Shown here piece by piece: positions 1-10,119 of a stretch of 64,000 nt of DNA (position 1 is the stretch's first letter; every line of letters begins with the position of its first letter). This DNA comes from Liopterus haemorrhoidalis. Taxonomy: Eukaryota > Arthropoda > Insecta > Coleoptera > Dytiscidae. The translations under genes and the position numbers were made by a program. The notes under the pieces were generated by a model. The model was given only the letters and a program-made list of their open reading frames with translations. It had not been told where the DNA came from and ran no database searches. The stretch is taken from contig OZ020613.1 in assembly GCA_963971575.1 (NCBI GenBank), positions 44,878,239 to 44,942,238 of the forward strand. The letters are read 5' to 3'.

Positions 1-52
1 TCGGAAAATAATGTTAATAATCCTCCAGTTGAAACAAATAGACATGAGAATG
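1..52 (+). CDS. ZnfA, 3' end of ZAD exon 2 (partial)
   Basis: The window opens inside an exon. The first 52 bases read in one frame and stop at a GTGAGT donor (53-58), leaving one base (phase 1). They align codon by codon with the end of exon 2 of the intact paralogue ZnfB (46636-46687): both have an asparagine-valine-asparagine-asparagine core and end in an acidic codon pair plus one split G. This is the linker after the ZAD domain, not the domain itself; the ZAD-coding part lies left of the window. The next recognisable exon of the same gene is at 4286. I saw no equivalent of ZnfB exon 3 between them, but skipping that exon preserves phase. Confidence 0.7.
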
Positions 53-337
53 GTGAGTACGCATGTGAGATATGATAATGTACTGCAAATAGTATTATAA
101 GAGGTGCGTCCAGGAAGTAAAGAACGTTTGGTTATTAGCAACATGAAAGTTAATATGTTTCTTTGAAAACGATGTTTATTTTTAATACATATCATAACTT
201 ATTTTGTATAGTTACCATTTAGATCAGTACTTGTAAATCTTTTCGAAGTACGTCCCAAATTACGCAGTGGTCAGTTATTTGAGATCCACCGTAAAAATTT
301 AAATTAAAAAGATAAAAGAATAAAAATATATGTGCAT

Positions 338-870
338 TGTGAATTTTCACACATTTCAGGGCTTTGCAGATATTTATTAAATGACAATAAATTGTGGGTC
401 CTTACTTAAAAAACCTAAAATTCGATAATGATTCCGTTAACTTAATTACAAGTGTACTTAATTACTCAATTGCCAGCTAAATAACATTAGATAAAATTCG
501 ATATTTATCGAAAGAAACAAAAAAAAAAAAAAAAAAATTAAAACTTTTATTGTGCATTACTAAGAATTTTTATCAAAATTTTAGTTTAATCCTCCTGGGT
601 TACAGGGTGTGGGACACATTTTTTTTATCATGATTTTGTCAAAAAAAAAAAAAAAAACGTAAAAAAAGAAATTTAAAAAACAATCTTCTTTTCGTTCCAT
701 AATCTAAGGGGTTTCTTTTTACACCACACAATAAATTAAAAAATAATAAAATTTTTCAACGACACAAAAAAGCTAATTTTTGAAAACCTAATCTGACAAA
801 AAAAATTCTGTTGAATTATTTCGGTTCCCATTAATATACTTTATTGAGATTTTTTTCTGAATTTAATACC
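338..870 (+). repeat. Interspersed repeat family D, truncated copy
   Basis: It begins with a GTGAATTTTCACAC end and TTTGCAGATATTTA. Further in it carries blocks around 'gggtgtgggacaca' (606-618), 'ccacacaataaatt' (723-737) and 'ctgttgaattatttcggttccca' region (810-832). The same blocks occur in the same order in the fuller copy at 25893-27113 and inverted at 62917-64000. The far terminus is missing here. It has no coding capacity that I can see. Confidence 0.6.
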
Positions 871-1039
871 AACCCGAGCCATTAATGCGCGTGCAGCCAG
901 TACGGGAATGAAAAATCGTACCGCTGCACATGCGCATTGGTGCTAATTTATTCATTTTGGCACATTAATTTCTTGTCAACTAGTAATATCGAAATAATAC
1001 AGTTCCATAGTCGTATGAAAAAAAAATGTTTTTAGATTA

Positions 1040-2353
1040 TACAAGGTGTCTCAAAAGAAATTTTATATTTAGTGGATCGATTAAAAAAAAAGTAAGCCGT
1101 ATATAGAAAAAATGTTTATTAATTATTAAAATACACTTTTTGGGGATTTATTTCTTAAAAATAATATCGTCTAAATGTAGACCCTCGCGTTCTCGGCACT
1201 CATTTAATCGAACAGTAAAATTACTTATGACGTCTCGGCAGGTGGACTCAGGGATGGCTGCCATTTCGTGACGGATACTTTCTTTCAAATGCGCCAGTGA
1301 AGTCGTTTTATTGGCGTAAACTTTAGATTTAAGATAACCCCATAGGAAAAAGTCCATAGGGGTTAAATCTGAACTGCGTGGAGGCCAATTTATGTCACCT
1401 CTCCGGGAGATCAATTTGTCTGAGAAAATTTCACGAACACGTGGCAGAGACATATTGGACGTGTGTGAAGTTGCTCCGTCCTGTTGGAACCATGTTCTTT
1501 GGTTATAGCCAGAAAAGTTTTGCAGTTCAGGTACCAAGAAGTTGTCTAACATCTCCACATAACGCTCTGAATTCACTGTAACTGCACGCCCCCTTTCGTC
1601 TTCAAAAAAGTAAGGGCCGATAATTCCTCGCGCCGACATCGCAGCCCATACGGTCACTTTAGGCGAATGTAGGGGTTTCTGATGTTTGCGTTTCGGATTC
1701 GTTGCACTCCAGTAGCGGCAGTTCTGCTTATTTACGTGGCCATTAAGATGAAAATGAGCTTCATCCGAAAACAAAATGTTGGTAAACGTTGAAAATCGCT
1801 CAATCACCTGATTTACGAAATTAAGCCTCTGACTGGCATCTTGGGGCTTTAATTCTTGCACCAATTGCATTTTGTAGGGGTGCAGCTTTAGGTCTTTGTG
1901 TATAATGCGATGTAATGATGATCTATGCACATTTAAAGCACTTGCGCGCTTCCGAATTGAAAGGTTCGGGTCGTCACGAACAGACTGATTAACATTCTCC
2001 AGGTTTTCTACCGTTCTTGATGACCTAGGTCGCCCGGATTTTGATTTATCCAGCGTTGTACCAGTCTTTTCAAACTTTTTAACCCAATGTCGAATGAGAG
2101 GAATGCTTGGCGCATCATTTAAGTGGCGAAAACCTCGAATACTGCAGAATTTTCTACACACTACAGTCACCGAATCACCGTTTTTGTAAAACTCTCGCAC
2201 GCATAACGCGCGGTCTGCTCCCGAGAAACGCTCCATAGCGACTAAATTCCCAAGAGCCAGGCTACCGATTGACATAACCCCCGCGCCCCTCGGATACGTT
2301 GCGTTCACGCAGTAAGCTAAATAAATATAAAATTTCTTTTGAGACACCTTGTA
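1040..2353 (-). mobile_element. Structurally intact mariner-like element (1.31 kb)
   Basis: Perfect 30-bp terminal inverted repeats occupy 1042-1071 and 2322-2351, beginning CAAGGTGTCTCAAAAG. They are flanked by TA on both sides (1040-1041 and 2352-2353), the target duplication expected of the IS630/Tc1/mariner superfamily. The element is 1310 bp and carries one uninterrupted transposase frame on the minus strand. Identical ends, a clean TA duplication and an open frame all suggest recent insertion into the ZnfA intron. Confidence 0.95.
1148..2236 (-). CDS. Mariner-like DDD transposase, open frame of 362 aa
   Basis: Cut-and-paste transposase that would bind the element's terminal repeats and catalyse excision and insertion at TA. 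I start it at the Met at 2236 (MERFSGADRALCV); the same frame stays open to 2362, but that upstream Met lies outside the element's terminus, so it cannot be native. The N-terminal third has paired helix-turn-helix character, with a GRPR motif near residue 68 between the two halves. The catalytic acidic residues appear as D158 (SDEAHF), D253 (QQDGATSH) and D290 (RSSDLTPMDFFLWG), with 36 residues between the second and third. The WPPRS-D-LTP-DFFLWG block is typical of a group common in insects. The length is normal for the family and there is no internal stop. Activity is inferred from integrity only. Confidence 0.92.
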   Translation of the reverse strand: MERFSGADRALCVREFYKNGDSVTVVCRKFCSIRGFRHLNDAPSIPLIRHWVKKFEKTGTTLDKSKSGRPRSSRTVENLENVNQSVRDDPNLSIRKRASALNVHRSSLHRIIHKDLKLHPYKMQLVQELKPQDASQRLNFVNQVIERFSTFTNILFSDEAHFHLNGHVNKQNCRYWSATNPKRKHQKPLHSPKVTVWAAMSARGIIGPYFFEDERGRAVTVNSERYVEMLDNFLVPELQNFSGYNQRTWFQQDGATSHTSNMSLPRVREIFSDKLISRRGDINWPPRSSDLTPMDFFLWGYLKSKVYANKTTSLAHLKESIRHEMAAIPESTCRDVISNFTVRLNECREREGLHLDDIIFKK

Positions 2354-3100
2354 TTTAGGCAAAACTCTTTTTGAAATAAAGAACTAATGTCTAGACAATA
2401 TTTTTTCAATGTCCGCATCAAAATTAATAGTTTTTTAGTAATTACTTTTGTTCGTTAATATGAGTACTAAGAGCTTTCATTTAATATCCTACACTAAATG
2501 TAAATAATATGCAAAAATATCGTCAATGAAATTTTTAAATCACTGAATCTGGTTTAAAAATTATTTTCCTCGTGCATTTCATAACTTAAAAATGTCTTAA
2601 AATTAAGAATTCTAAAATTTTTAAAAATTCTGATGTTCATTTTGTGGCAAAGTGTTTGTTTACAACTTTATTTATTTTTTACAATCTTGTTTACGTCTTA
2701 AACCCTTCTGTTAGCTAAATAGTCACTTAATTACTTATTTTGGAAATTTGTTTATCCCATGACGTCATCAAATCATCTTACTGGCCTCTGCGTTATCAAC
2801 ATAAGACAGTTACAAACATACCTTCAAACCGTTTACAGTAACAGTGGTATTTTATTTTAATTCCTGTAGTCATAACATCCCACAAAATTATTAGCCATAA
2901 ACTAAAATAATTTGATAAAAAATTACTGTTGTACTGTTCCTGTTCAAATAAATTTTTGCTACTTTTGAACAGCATTTCTTACGCCACTGAAAACCTGTGG
3001 CAGCAAGCGTAAATTATTTGTACTTGCTGTTTGACCGCTAAGCAAGGGCACTGACATGAGTATAACTCCTGATTATGAGAAATATTTGTGTAAAAAAATA

Positions 3101-3870
3101 TACAGTGGAACCTCTATATTCGTCAACCTCCATATTCGTAATATTCGATATTCGTCACATTTTGATGACAATTTTTGTCCCCCATATTCGTTAGTATTTT
3201 CCGTATTCGTCGTCACTCCCACTGGAATTTATTGACGATCATGGAAGGGAACTCACCACAGAAGAACTGTTAGAGCTACATAAAGATCAAGAAACGGAAA
3301 TGATAGAGGTGAATTCGACTGGAGAGGAAGAATCGAGTAAAGCATCCATACCTAACGCTGACATCAATGAAATGCTATTTAATTGGGCCAAAATGTAGAA
3401 TATGGTCGAAAAATGGCACCCAAATTTTGCTACAGTCAACCAAAATATAATTGCATTTAACGATAATGCGATCGAGTATTTCAGGAAGGTTTTACAGAGC
3501 AGACTAAAACAGACAACATTGGACAAATTCCTTGTTAAAACGAGTGCTGCTAAATCATCGACAAAACAGACCCCATGATCAGAATTGGAATTATTATTGG
3601 CTGTTTTGTTTTAATTGATAGCAACTCTTGTTTTCAACATTAACTTTCCCCCTTTTCAACTTTTACCACTATGTTTATCTATTTAATACAATAAAGTTAA
3701 AGTTTATACAACATTTTTTTAAAAATTTTTGTACCACTTTTAGGAGTTGGAAACAGATTAATTGAATTTCAGTTATTTCTTATGGGAAAAATTGTTTCTA
3801 TATTCGTCATATTCTATATCCGTTGCACCCCCAGGAACAGATTAATGACGAATATAGCGGTTCAACTGTA
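3101..3870 (+). mobile_element. Pogo/Tigger-type element, internally deleted
   Basis: The termini are CAGTGGAACCTCTATATT at 3103 and the inverted CAGTTGAACCGCTATATT ending at 3868; they differ at two of the first 23 positions. TA flanks both sides. Only the C-terminal part of the transposase is left (3225-3578), so the 766-bp copy is non-autonomous. Confidence 0.85.
3225..3578 (+). pseudogene. C-terminal remnant of a pogo/Tigger transposase
   Basis: A 117-codon frame with a single internal stop (TAG at 3396-3398) ends at TGA 3576-3578. It begins EFIDDHGRELTTEELLELHK and ends with KQTTLDKFLVK, which matches the known tail of Tigger/pogo/jerky-type transposases: an acidic 'TEELLELH' block, a 'HPN' block and a 'K..TLD.F' block. 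The DDE catalytic core and the DNA-binding domain are deleted, so it cannot encode an active enzyme. Confidence 0.75.
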
Positions 3871-4285
3871 CTTGTAAAAATTACAAGTTCTGCTTAGACG
3901 TTCGCCACAGGCTATAAACTGTAGGTGCCTTTCTGTGTACGCTAAAAATTTGACGTAATACTTCTGACCATTTTATTCCTGAATGTACACAGATTGAAAA
4001 TATGGTCATGAAACCTGAAAACAAGGAGCCTAGGACCACCTCGGGCTGTCGTGCAAATGATGACGCCACTGAAAATAATGTTCCCTTTTAGTACTAATAT
4101 TGTATAAAAAGGTTGATTATATTTTAACAGATAATTCAAAATAAACCCATAGATTAAGTGATTAATATTTCATTGTTGCAGTATAGTTTATTTAAAACGA
4201 GCTTTAGCAGTTGTTGGCGATCATTTTAAATATTGTTTTAGTTTTTACTATAGGTTTATATTTGACTATGATCTGTATATTGCAG

Positions 4286-4435
4286 AAACCAGAGATGGAG
4301 CTACAGGTAAGGTGTATCATGAAAACATCAGCTCAAATATCTTCAACACAGAGGAGGTAAACATTAAATCTGAACCTGCAGACACCATTAAATGTGAAGG
4401 AGATGAACTGGATATTGCATCTGTCGCAAACACTA
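4286..4435 (+). CDS. ZnfA exon 4 (acidic linker module)
   Basis: A 150-base exon bounded by a TGCAG acceptor (4281-4285) and a GTTAGT donor (4436), entering and leaving in phase 1. It encodes a charged module rich in E, D, N and S (for example NIKSEPADTIKCEGDELDIA). It matches ZnfB exon 4 (50130-50273) in length class, phase and the closing ANT/TNT codons. Such acidic stretches between the ZAD and the fingers are usual in this family and are likely flexible. No enzymatic motif is present. Confidence 0.7.
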
Positions 4436-4543
4436 GTTAGTAGAGCTAGTATATGTCCTTTATTCTAGTCATAACTAGAGGACAAATTATTTTCATTGAA
4501 AACACAAATAAAATCATAGTAATATGAGTATTTTATATTTCAG

Positions 4544-4702
4544 AGAGTCTCGATCCTTTGGAGACATATGGCACATCATCTACTGAAGACATGGCTTTTT
4601 ATAACTACAAGACTAATATTATCTTCACTGAGGAGATTAACATCAAGCCTGAATATGGAGATGACGGTGAATATGAGGAGAGTGCTACTGGACAAGATTC
4701 AG
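4544..4702 (+). CDS. ZnfA exon 5 (acidic linker module)
   Basis: A 159-base exon with a CAG acceptor (4541-4543) and a GTCAGT donor (4703). The phase is 1/1 and the length is identical to ZnfB exon 5. The peptide contains SSTEDM, TNIIFTEEINIK and EYEESATGQDS; the paralogues share SST-D/E, TNII and EYEESA. The split codon at its end rejoins exon 6 at 6412 as alanine. A Tc1-like transposon was inserted 17 bases past the donor. Confidence 0.75.
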
Positions 4703-4719
4703 GTCAGTCAATAATGTAA

Positions 4720-6363
4720 TACAGCCTTGGACAAATGTATGGAGCACCCTACGTTTTATTGAATTTTAGGATTATTACAAGAAAAATGGTAAATAAAATA
4801 ATACATACAGCTTTTAATGACAACATTAATCAAAATTATTAATATTTTGTGGTACCTCCTCGTGATTAAATTACCGCTTAGGTATTACCTTTTAGGCATA
4901 CTGTCCATAAGTTTTTTACGTACATCGGATTTTACATTGAACCATTCGTCCACAATAATTTTCTTCAATTCTTCTTTTGATTTGCATTTGTAAAGAGACA
5001 CTTGTTTATCAGAATCGACCATAGATTTTAAATTTGCGATAAATCTGGTGACTAGGGGGCCATGCAAAAAGTGACACATTGCTTTTGGAAAACTATTCAT
5101 TTGTAGCTTTTGGCTTTGTGACAGGGGGCATTATTTTGTTAAAAAACATATTCTGGATTGTCTTCATCAAATAATTTTAATATTGATGGCTCCAAAACTT
5201 CAATAAGCATGCTAATATAACGAGAAGAATAACGCATCCCCCGCAGAAAAAAAAATCGCCTAAGCCACTGTCGGACATGCACCAAATTTGACCGTAGGGA
5301 TGATGCTGTCAGGATGAAAAGCTTCACCCGGTCTACGTCTTACAAAGATGGTTCCAGGTTGTCCAAAAAGCTGATACACAAAAGAAAAAACAAACCTTAA
5401 TTTCGTAAATTTATAGTAAATGAAATTTTATATTGTTAGTGCAATAATTGCTTAGAAATTTATTTTTCTGTTAAATTCGTAAGTACATTAAACCATTACA
5501 ATGCTTACTTCTATATTGAAGTTAATTACTTAAAATTTTTGGCGCACAGTAACAAAGGCTATTTGCGCCTTACTTCTATATTGGACTCATCATATCAAAT
5601 GATTTTCGCTCATTCATCAGGTGTTCAATTTAAGTGTCTTTTGGCCCACTCAAGGCGAAATTTTTCGTGTCGCTCGGTCAACAGTTGTTTTCGGCGAGCT
5701 CTTCTTCCATGCAAATTAGATACCACTAGACGTCTTCTAATTGTTCTAGAAGATACTTTAACTTCTCTATGCTCCCACAGATCACCAGCCATCTCTTTTG
5801 ACGATATTGAGCGTTTACGAAGAGCACTTCTCTTTATAAAACGATCATCTCTGGAAGTAGTTGCACGTCTTCTTCCGGTTTTTGGTCTCAGTCTCTTTGA
5901 ACCTTTTGATGGTAATTTGCACGGCTTTTCTTGAACATTCCATTTTTTTTAAATGTTTCACCTGCGACTGTCCTTGTGAATGGAGCAATACAATTTGAAT
6001 CCTTTCTGCCACAGTGAGTTCACGTTTTTTAGCCATAATATAATTAAAAATATTCACTTGAACTCAATAAAACATAAAAAAGGCAGTGTTCACTTCAAAC
6101 GCATGTGTAATAATGATCCAAGCCCTAGTTGTTTATTTTTATGTAAACAAAACGTAACAAATCTGAGCCTATAGTTATTTGTATTTCAAGAATTATCATA
6201 ACTCTGTTTACATTTTGGGTTATCTGAATAGACGTACATCTTTTAGAATGTGTCAATGATATTTTAAAAACATTTTGTCAAATATATACAAGTTACAATG
6301 TACGTAAATTTAGATGTTATATTATAACTACATGAGTGCTCCATACATTTGTCCAAGGCTGTA
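4720..6363 (-). mobile_element. Tc1-like element, decayed, inside the last ZnfA intron
   Basis: Terminal inverted repeats beginning CAGCCTTGGACAAATGTA (4722) and ending at 6361 match over 25 bases and are flanked by TA (4720-4721 and 6362-6363). The element is 1640 bp. The inverted repeats are well kept while the transposase is broken. It lies between the exon 5 donor and the exon 6 acceptor, so splicing should remove it. Confidence 0.9.
4885..6036 (-). pseudogene. Tc1-like transposase pseudogene
   Basis: Read from 6036 downward, the protein starts MAKKRELTVAERIQIVLLHS, the usual helix-turn-helix start of one Tc1-like group. A second DNA-binding part follows in another frame (5845-5540, with DDRFIKRSALRKRS and TERHEKFRLEWAK blocks). 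The C-terminus is at 5100-4885 (WFNVKSDVRKKLMDSMPKR). Frame changes and stops separate these parts, and I could not find an intact DDE core between 5140 and 5530, so it is inactive. Confidence 0.8.
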
Positions 6364-6411
6364 TATATATATTTTTTTTGAGCTGTGTATTCAATGCAAG
6401 TTTGTTTGTAG

Positions 6412-7427
6412 CTAGTGGAAGATCTTCCAGTGAACCAGATGAGAGTTGCCAATTGTTGGTCATTAACAAGAATAAACAACCCACAACAACGAAGGCATCA
6501 GCTCATATCCTTAGTCACAAACAGTCACATTCTGGAAAGAAACGGTATAAATGTGATCAGTGTGATAAATCTTTTTCAGTATCATCAAGTCTGACAGGTC
6601 ACAAACGCATGCATTCTGGAGAGAAACCATTTAAATGTGATCAGTGTGATAAATCATTTACAGTATCATCAAATCTCATTAAACACAAACGAATACATTC
6701 GGGAGAGAAACCATTCAAATGTGATCAGTGTGATAAAGCATTTTCACAGTCATCAAACCTGTTTAGTCATAAACGTATACATTCTGGAGAGAAGCCATTT
6801 AAGTGTGATCAGTGTGATAAAACATTTTCACAGTTATCACATATCCTTAGTCACAAACGATTACATTCTGGAGAGAAACCATTCAAATGCGATCAGTGCG
6901 ATAAAACATTTTCACAGTCATCAAATCTTTTTACTCATAAACGATTCCATTGTGGAGAGAAACCATTTAGAAATGACGAGAGCAATAAAGAATTACATTC
7001 TAGAGAAAAACAGTTCAAATGTGATCAGTGTGATAAATCTTTTTTAGCATCATCAAGTCTTGTTGGTCACAAACGAATACATTCTGGAGAGAAGCCGTTT
7101 AAATGTGATCAGTGTGGTAAAGCATTTGCAGAATCATCAAATCTCATTAAACACAAACGGATGCATTCTGGAGAGAAACCATTCAAATGTGAACAATGTG
7201 GTAAAACATTTACACAGTCGTCAAATCTATTTACTCACAGACGAACTCATTCTGGAGAGAAACCATTTAAATGTGATCAGTGTGATAAAGCTTTTTCAGC
7301 ATCATCAAGTCTTATTGGTCACAAACGATTACATTCTGGAGAGAAACCGTATAAATGTGATCAATGCGGTAAAACTTTTTCAGTATCATCAAATCTCATT
7401 AAACACAAGCGAACACATTCTGGATAG
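6412..7427 (+). CDS. ZnfA exon 6: array of ten C2H2 zinc fingers
   Basis: Final exon of ZnfA, predicted to make a nuclear, sequence-specific DNA-binding protein. The acceptor is TTTGTAG ending at 6411; the first codon is completed by the split G of exon 5 (A-S-G-R-S-S-S-E-P-D). After a short acidic lead-in there is half a finger (HILSHKQSH), then ten complete C-x2-C-x12-H-x3-H fingers joined mostly by HSGEKPF linkers. Between fingers 5 and 6 lies a collapsed finger (FRNDESNKELH) that lost its cysteines and the helix. Finger helices alternate a few types (SQSSNLF, VSSNLIK, ASSSLVG), suggesting internal duplication. The stop is at 7425-7427, within a linker (HSG-stop). The upstream frame that stays open to 6336 is intron. 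Confidence 0.88.
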
Positions 7428-7607
7428 AAACCATTTTAATAAGGTCACTGTGATAAAGCATTTTCAGTATCATCAAGTTTCATTGATCATAATTTATTAC
7501 ATTCTGGAAAGAAACCATTCAGGTATCATCAGTGTAACAAAGCATTTTCACAGTCAACAGGTCTCTACAGACACAAAATAATACATTTTGGAGAGAGAAC
7601 ATTGTAA
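7428..7607 (+). pseudogene. Two decayed zinc fingers beyond the ZnfA stop
   Basis: In the same frame the array continues after the stop as KPF, two more stops (7437-7442), then a finger-like GHCDKAFSVSSSFIDHN and a second finger YHQCNKAFSQSTGLYRHKIIH, ending at TAA 7605-7607. Both have lost a first cysteine. The ancestral array was therefore longer and was cut by a nonsense change in a linker. Confidence 0.75.
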
Positions 7608-9717
7608 TCTCAGTCAAAATATCATTATACTATATTATTTTAAGAGCAATAAGAATAATTCCGTACGGTATTTTAAATGAGAGTTGGTTTACTAGCCCGC
7701 ACCACAAGCATCGAACGACCGCAAATTCAGCAAGCATTCTCGGCGAAGACTATTTTTGCGTGTACTGCGTTGAGGCTCTGAAGTAACAATTGCATTTATT
7801 CCTAAGCGCACGCGAATTAGCATTAATTTATTTCATTTCTAATAGAATACCATATAAAGAAAAAGATTCACAATATGATATATTTATTCGATATATGTTT
7901 CAATTAAATGCTCTACAAGAAAATATAAAAACTATATAAGTTATTGATTTCTATATAATAAATGGATGTGAGTGTGAATTTTCACATTTTCCAGGGTTTT
8001 GTAGGTATTTAATAAGTGTAAGAAGCCAACAGAATGTTGGATACCTAGGACAATATTTTTTCTATAATCACATCAAAATCAAGAGTTTTTTGATAACTCT
8101 TATTTTATTCGTTATTTATTTAAAAGTTATATCTAAAAGAAATACCGTGAGAGAAGCCTTCTGTTCACCCCGCGCTTACCGTGATCGCTTTGAGCTTGGC
8201 TCGGTGACGGAGATTGCCCATCAAAAGATTCTTGGTGCCTGGTAAAATCTTCCTCTGCTCGCATGGTGACTGCTGCTTGACCCACCCGCAATTACGCGGA
8301 GATCGGATTCGCGGTCCTCACCGTAGTTAAATGAAACGTTGGAGAGATGGCTAAACACTGCTGTAGGCTCTGTTCCGCTATTTACTGTTTGGTTTACTTC
8401 CGATACTCTTTATTTTATACTTCCGTGACAGCCTAGTGAAATACATTACGTAAATAAATACTAGTGGTGATGCAATGTCTAGGTGTCGCTATATATGATA
8501 TTAATAAGATAATGAGATTGTATGAGATAATGTATGTAGATACCTGGATAAGGACGTTGTGCATTTTGTTCTAGGAACTGTACAACAGTATGTCTTTATT
8601 ATGTATATTTGTGTTATTTTTTAAAAATAAGATATTTTACTTAAAATATTACGGACACGGTTTTTTATGTAATGAGTGAGTAAACCCGTATTTTACAGCT
8701 GTGGGTATTGCCACTAATGTTATTGCTCTATGAAGAGAGCGTAACTTCTCCAGCTTCTGTTATTCTAGGTTTATATTTCTGATCTATGTTTTCCGGTTAG
8801 GTCAAGTCTTCATACGATTTTAGGTTATGTACTACTGCCTAACGATATTGGGCTACGTTCATAATCTTTTACTAAATATTGCAATTAAGCGTTACTTGTT
8901 AAGTTAAGAAAGTGTGATGCTAACGTTAGTAGTTGTCATAATCTGTCTCCTACGATCTTTTAACCAATAGAGAAGTACATTTGGCAACGTTTTCTGTTGT
9001 CGATAGAAAGATATAGACATATGCACTGTACAACATGTTAAAAGAGATGGAACATGCGTTACTAGCTTTTACTATTATTGCGGTAAAAACACAAAAATAA
9101 TCTTGTTTCTTGATCAGCGTTGGGTGACGATTTTACTATCGATTATGTTTTAACAATAAGTATTAGTATTTTTAAAGAATTATAAGTAAAAATGCAATAG
9201 TACCTAACTAATTATTCATGTTACTAACTAATTACCTATATCTTGTTGATATGAACCTTTAGCAAAATAACGTAAAGCAATTGCATATTTGAAGTTCAGT
9301 TGAAATATTTTCACCTTTTGAAGATTCCGGTTTTATATCCTCATTTGAGATTTTAATTAATATTCTATCTCATTTGTAAATTTAATTCTTCACTTAATGA
9401 TGCTAATAAATTTTTTCTTTTAGTATAAAATTTTATTAGAATTTGATTCCGTAACATACGCATTTCACGAACATCCCGCAAATCTCATATATATGTATAT
9501 ACTTAAAATCAGTTAGTATTACGGACACATCACTATTTTAATGTCATTTAATACAGCCTTTCCGCACTTCTAAATCTGTACTACTAAATTACAATTTACT
9601 AGACAGTATTAACTACTACTAACAATTCAGTATTATGAACATCAATTTTTAGTAACGCTTAGTATACTTGTCTTAGTAGTGCTACTAGGATTTCGTAAAA
9701 GATTATGAACATGCCTC
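7608..9717. other. Intergenic AT-rich stretch with no recognised gene
   Basis: It contains a piece of repeat family D (about 7972-8110, sharing the GTGAATTTTCAC and 'gggttttgtaggtattt' blocks with 25893) and a GC-richer island at 8150-8345, listed separately. The rest, about 8400-9717, is AT-rich with no coding signal or inverted repeat that I can support. Confidence 0.5.
8150..8345. other. GC-richer island of unknown nature
   Basis: About 200 bases are clearly richer in G and C than the surroundings, with short complementary segments but no open frame. I compared it from memory with U1, U2, U4, U5, U11, U12, 7SL, 7SK, 5S and RNase P/MRP RNAs and found no convincing match. It could be a noncoding RNA, a fragment of a host gene or a piece of a transposon. 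Confidence 0.25.
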
Positions 9718-10085
9718 TTAGTGTTTAGCACAGAAGTTTTTAAATATTTATTTCAAATTGTGCCACGTATGTTTGTTAGTTCTAGCCTACTCTGATATAT
9801 ATTATATACATATATTTAAAATACATATTTAAAATGTGTACAATCATATAGAAATACGTACATATATTATTTATTTATTTATTTTATTTTTTTTTTACAA
9901 TATTATTATGTATTATAATATATTATTTATGTAATTTTTTGTTATTTATTAATTAAAGTTGCCAACCCATGTATTTTGACCCGGAGATACCATAATTATC
10001 GTCAATTCTCCGGGTTCCGGAGCAAATTTAACAACCTCCGGGAATTTAAAAATATTGCTGAACTTGAAAAGTTAATTGAAATATT
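9718..10085 (+). repeat. Left copy of a 0.37-kb direct repeat flanking a Harbinger remnant
   Basis: Bases 9718-10085 match 11001-11350 in the same orientation. Shared landmarks are 'gtgtttagcaca', 'tgccacgtatgtttgttag', 'caatcatatagaaatacgta', a (TTTA)n run, and 'tcaattctccgggttccgg'. The copies differ by small indels. The right copy directly abuts the Harbinger end. Confidence 0.75.
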
Positions 10086-10119
10086 ACAGTTTAATTTTTA
10101 ATCATAATCAGAAATCTTA

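Larger units (their letters stand above)
2985..4070 (+). other. Intron segment duplicated between ZnfA and ZnfB, split by a pogo insertion
   Basis: Bases about 2990-3102 and 3869-4070 together match about 50465-50756 inside a ZnfB intron. Shared landmarks are 'ccgctaagcaa', 'gtgtacgctaaaaa', 'ttcctgaatgta' or its close variant, and 'cctcgggctgtcg'. The ZnfB copy is continuous, so the pogo/Tigger element at 3103-3868 entered ZnfA after the duplication. In ZnfB this segment lies after exon 4, whereas in ZnfA it lies before it, so exon order has been rearranged. Confidence 0.65.
53..4285 (+). other. ZnfA long intron made of transposon remains
   Basis: No host exon is recognised in this stretch. 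It holds a partial interspersed repeat (338-870), a full mariner-like element (1042-2351), and a segment matching a ZnfB intron that is split by a pogo/Tigger element. Bases 2354-2985 are plain AT-rich sequence in which I see nothing. Confidence 0.6.

Noticed and set aside
1378..1581. Plus-strand frame of 67 codons
   Set aside because: Antisense of the intact mariner-like transposase.
5539..5934. 131-codon plus-strand frame
   Set aside because: It is the antisense of the Tc1-like transposase DNA-binding region read on the minus strand.
6637..7581. Two long plus-strand frames (6637-7047 and 7060-7581) rich in H, I, N and S
   Set aside because: They are the +1 frame of the zinc-finger exon; the regular repeat of the array keeps them open. 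The same applies to 27798-28079 and 53949-54374.
8150..8345. U1, U11 or SRP RNA gene
   Set aside because: Short resemblances to U1 and U11 ends do not extend to their stems or Sm sites.
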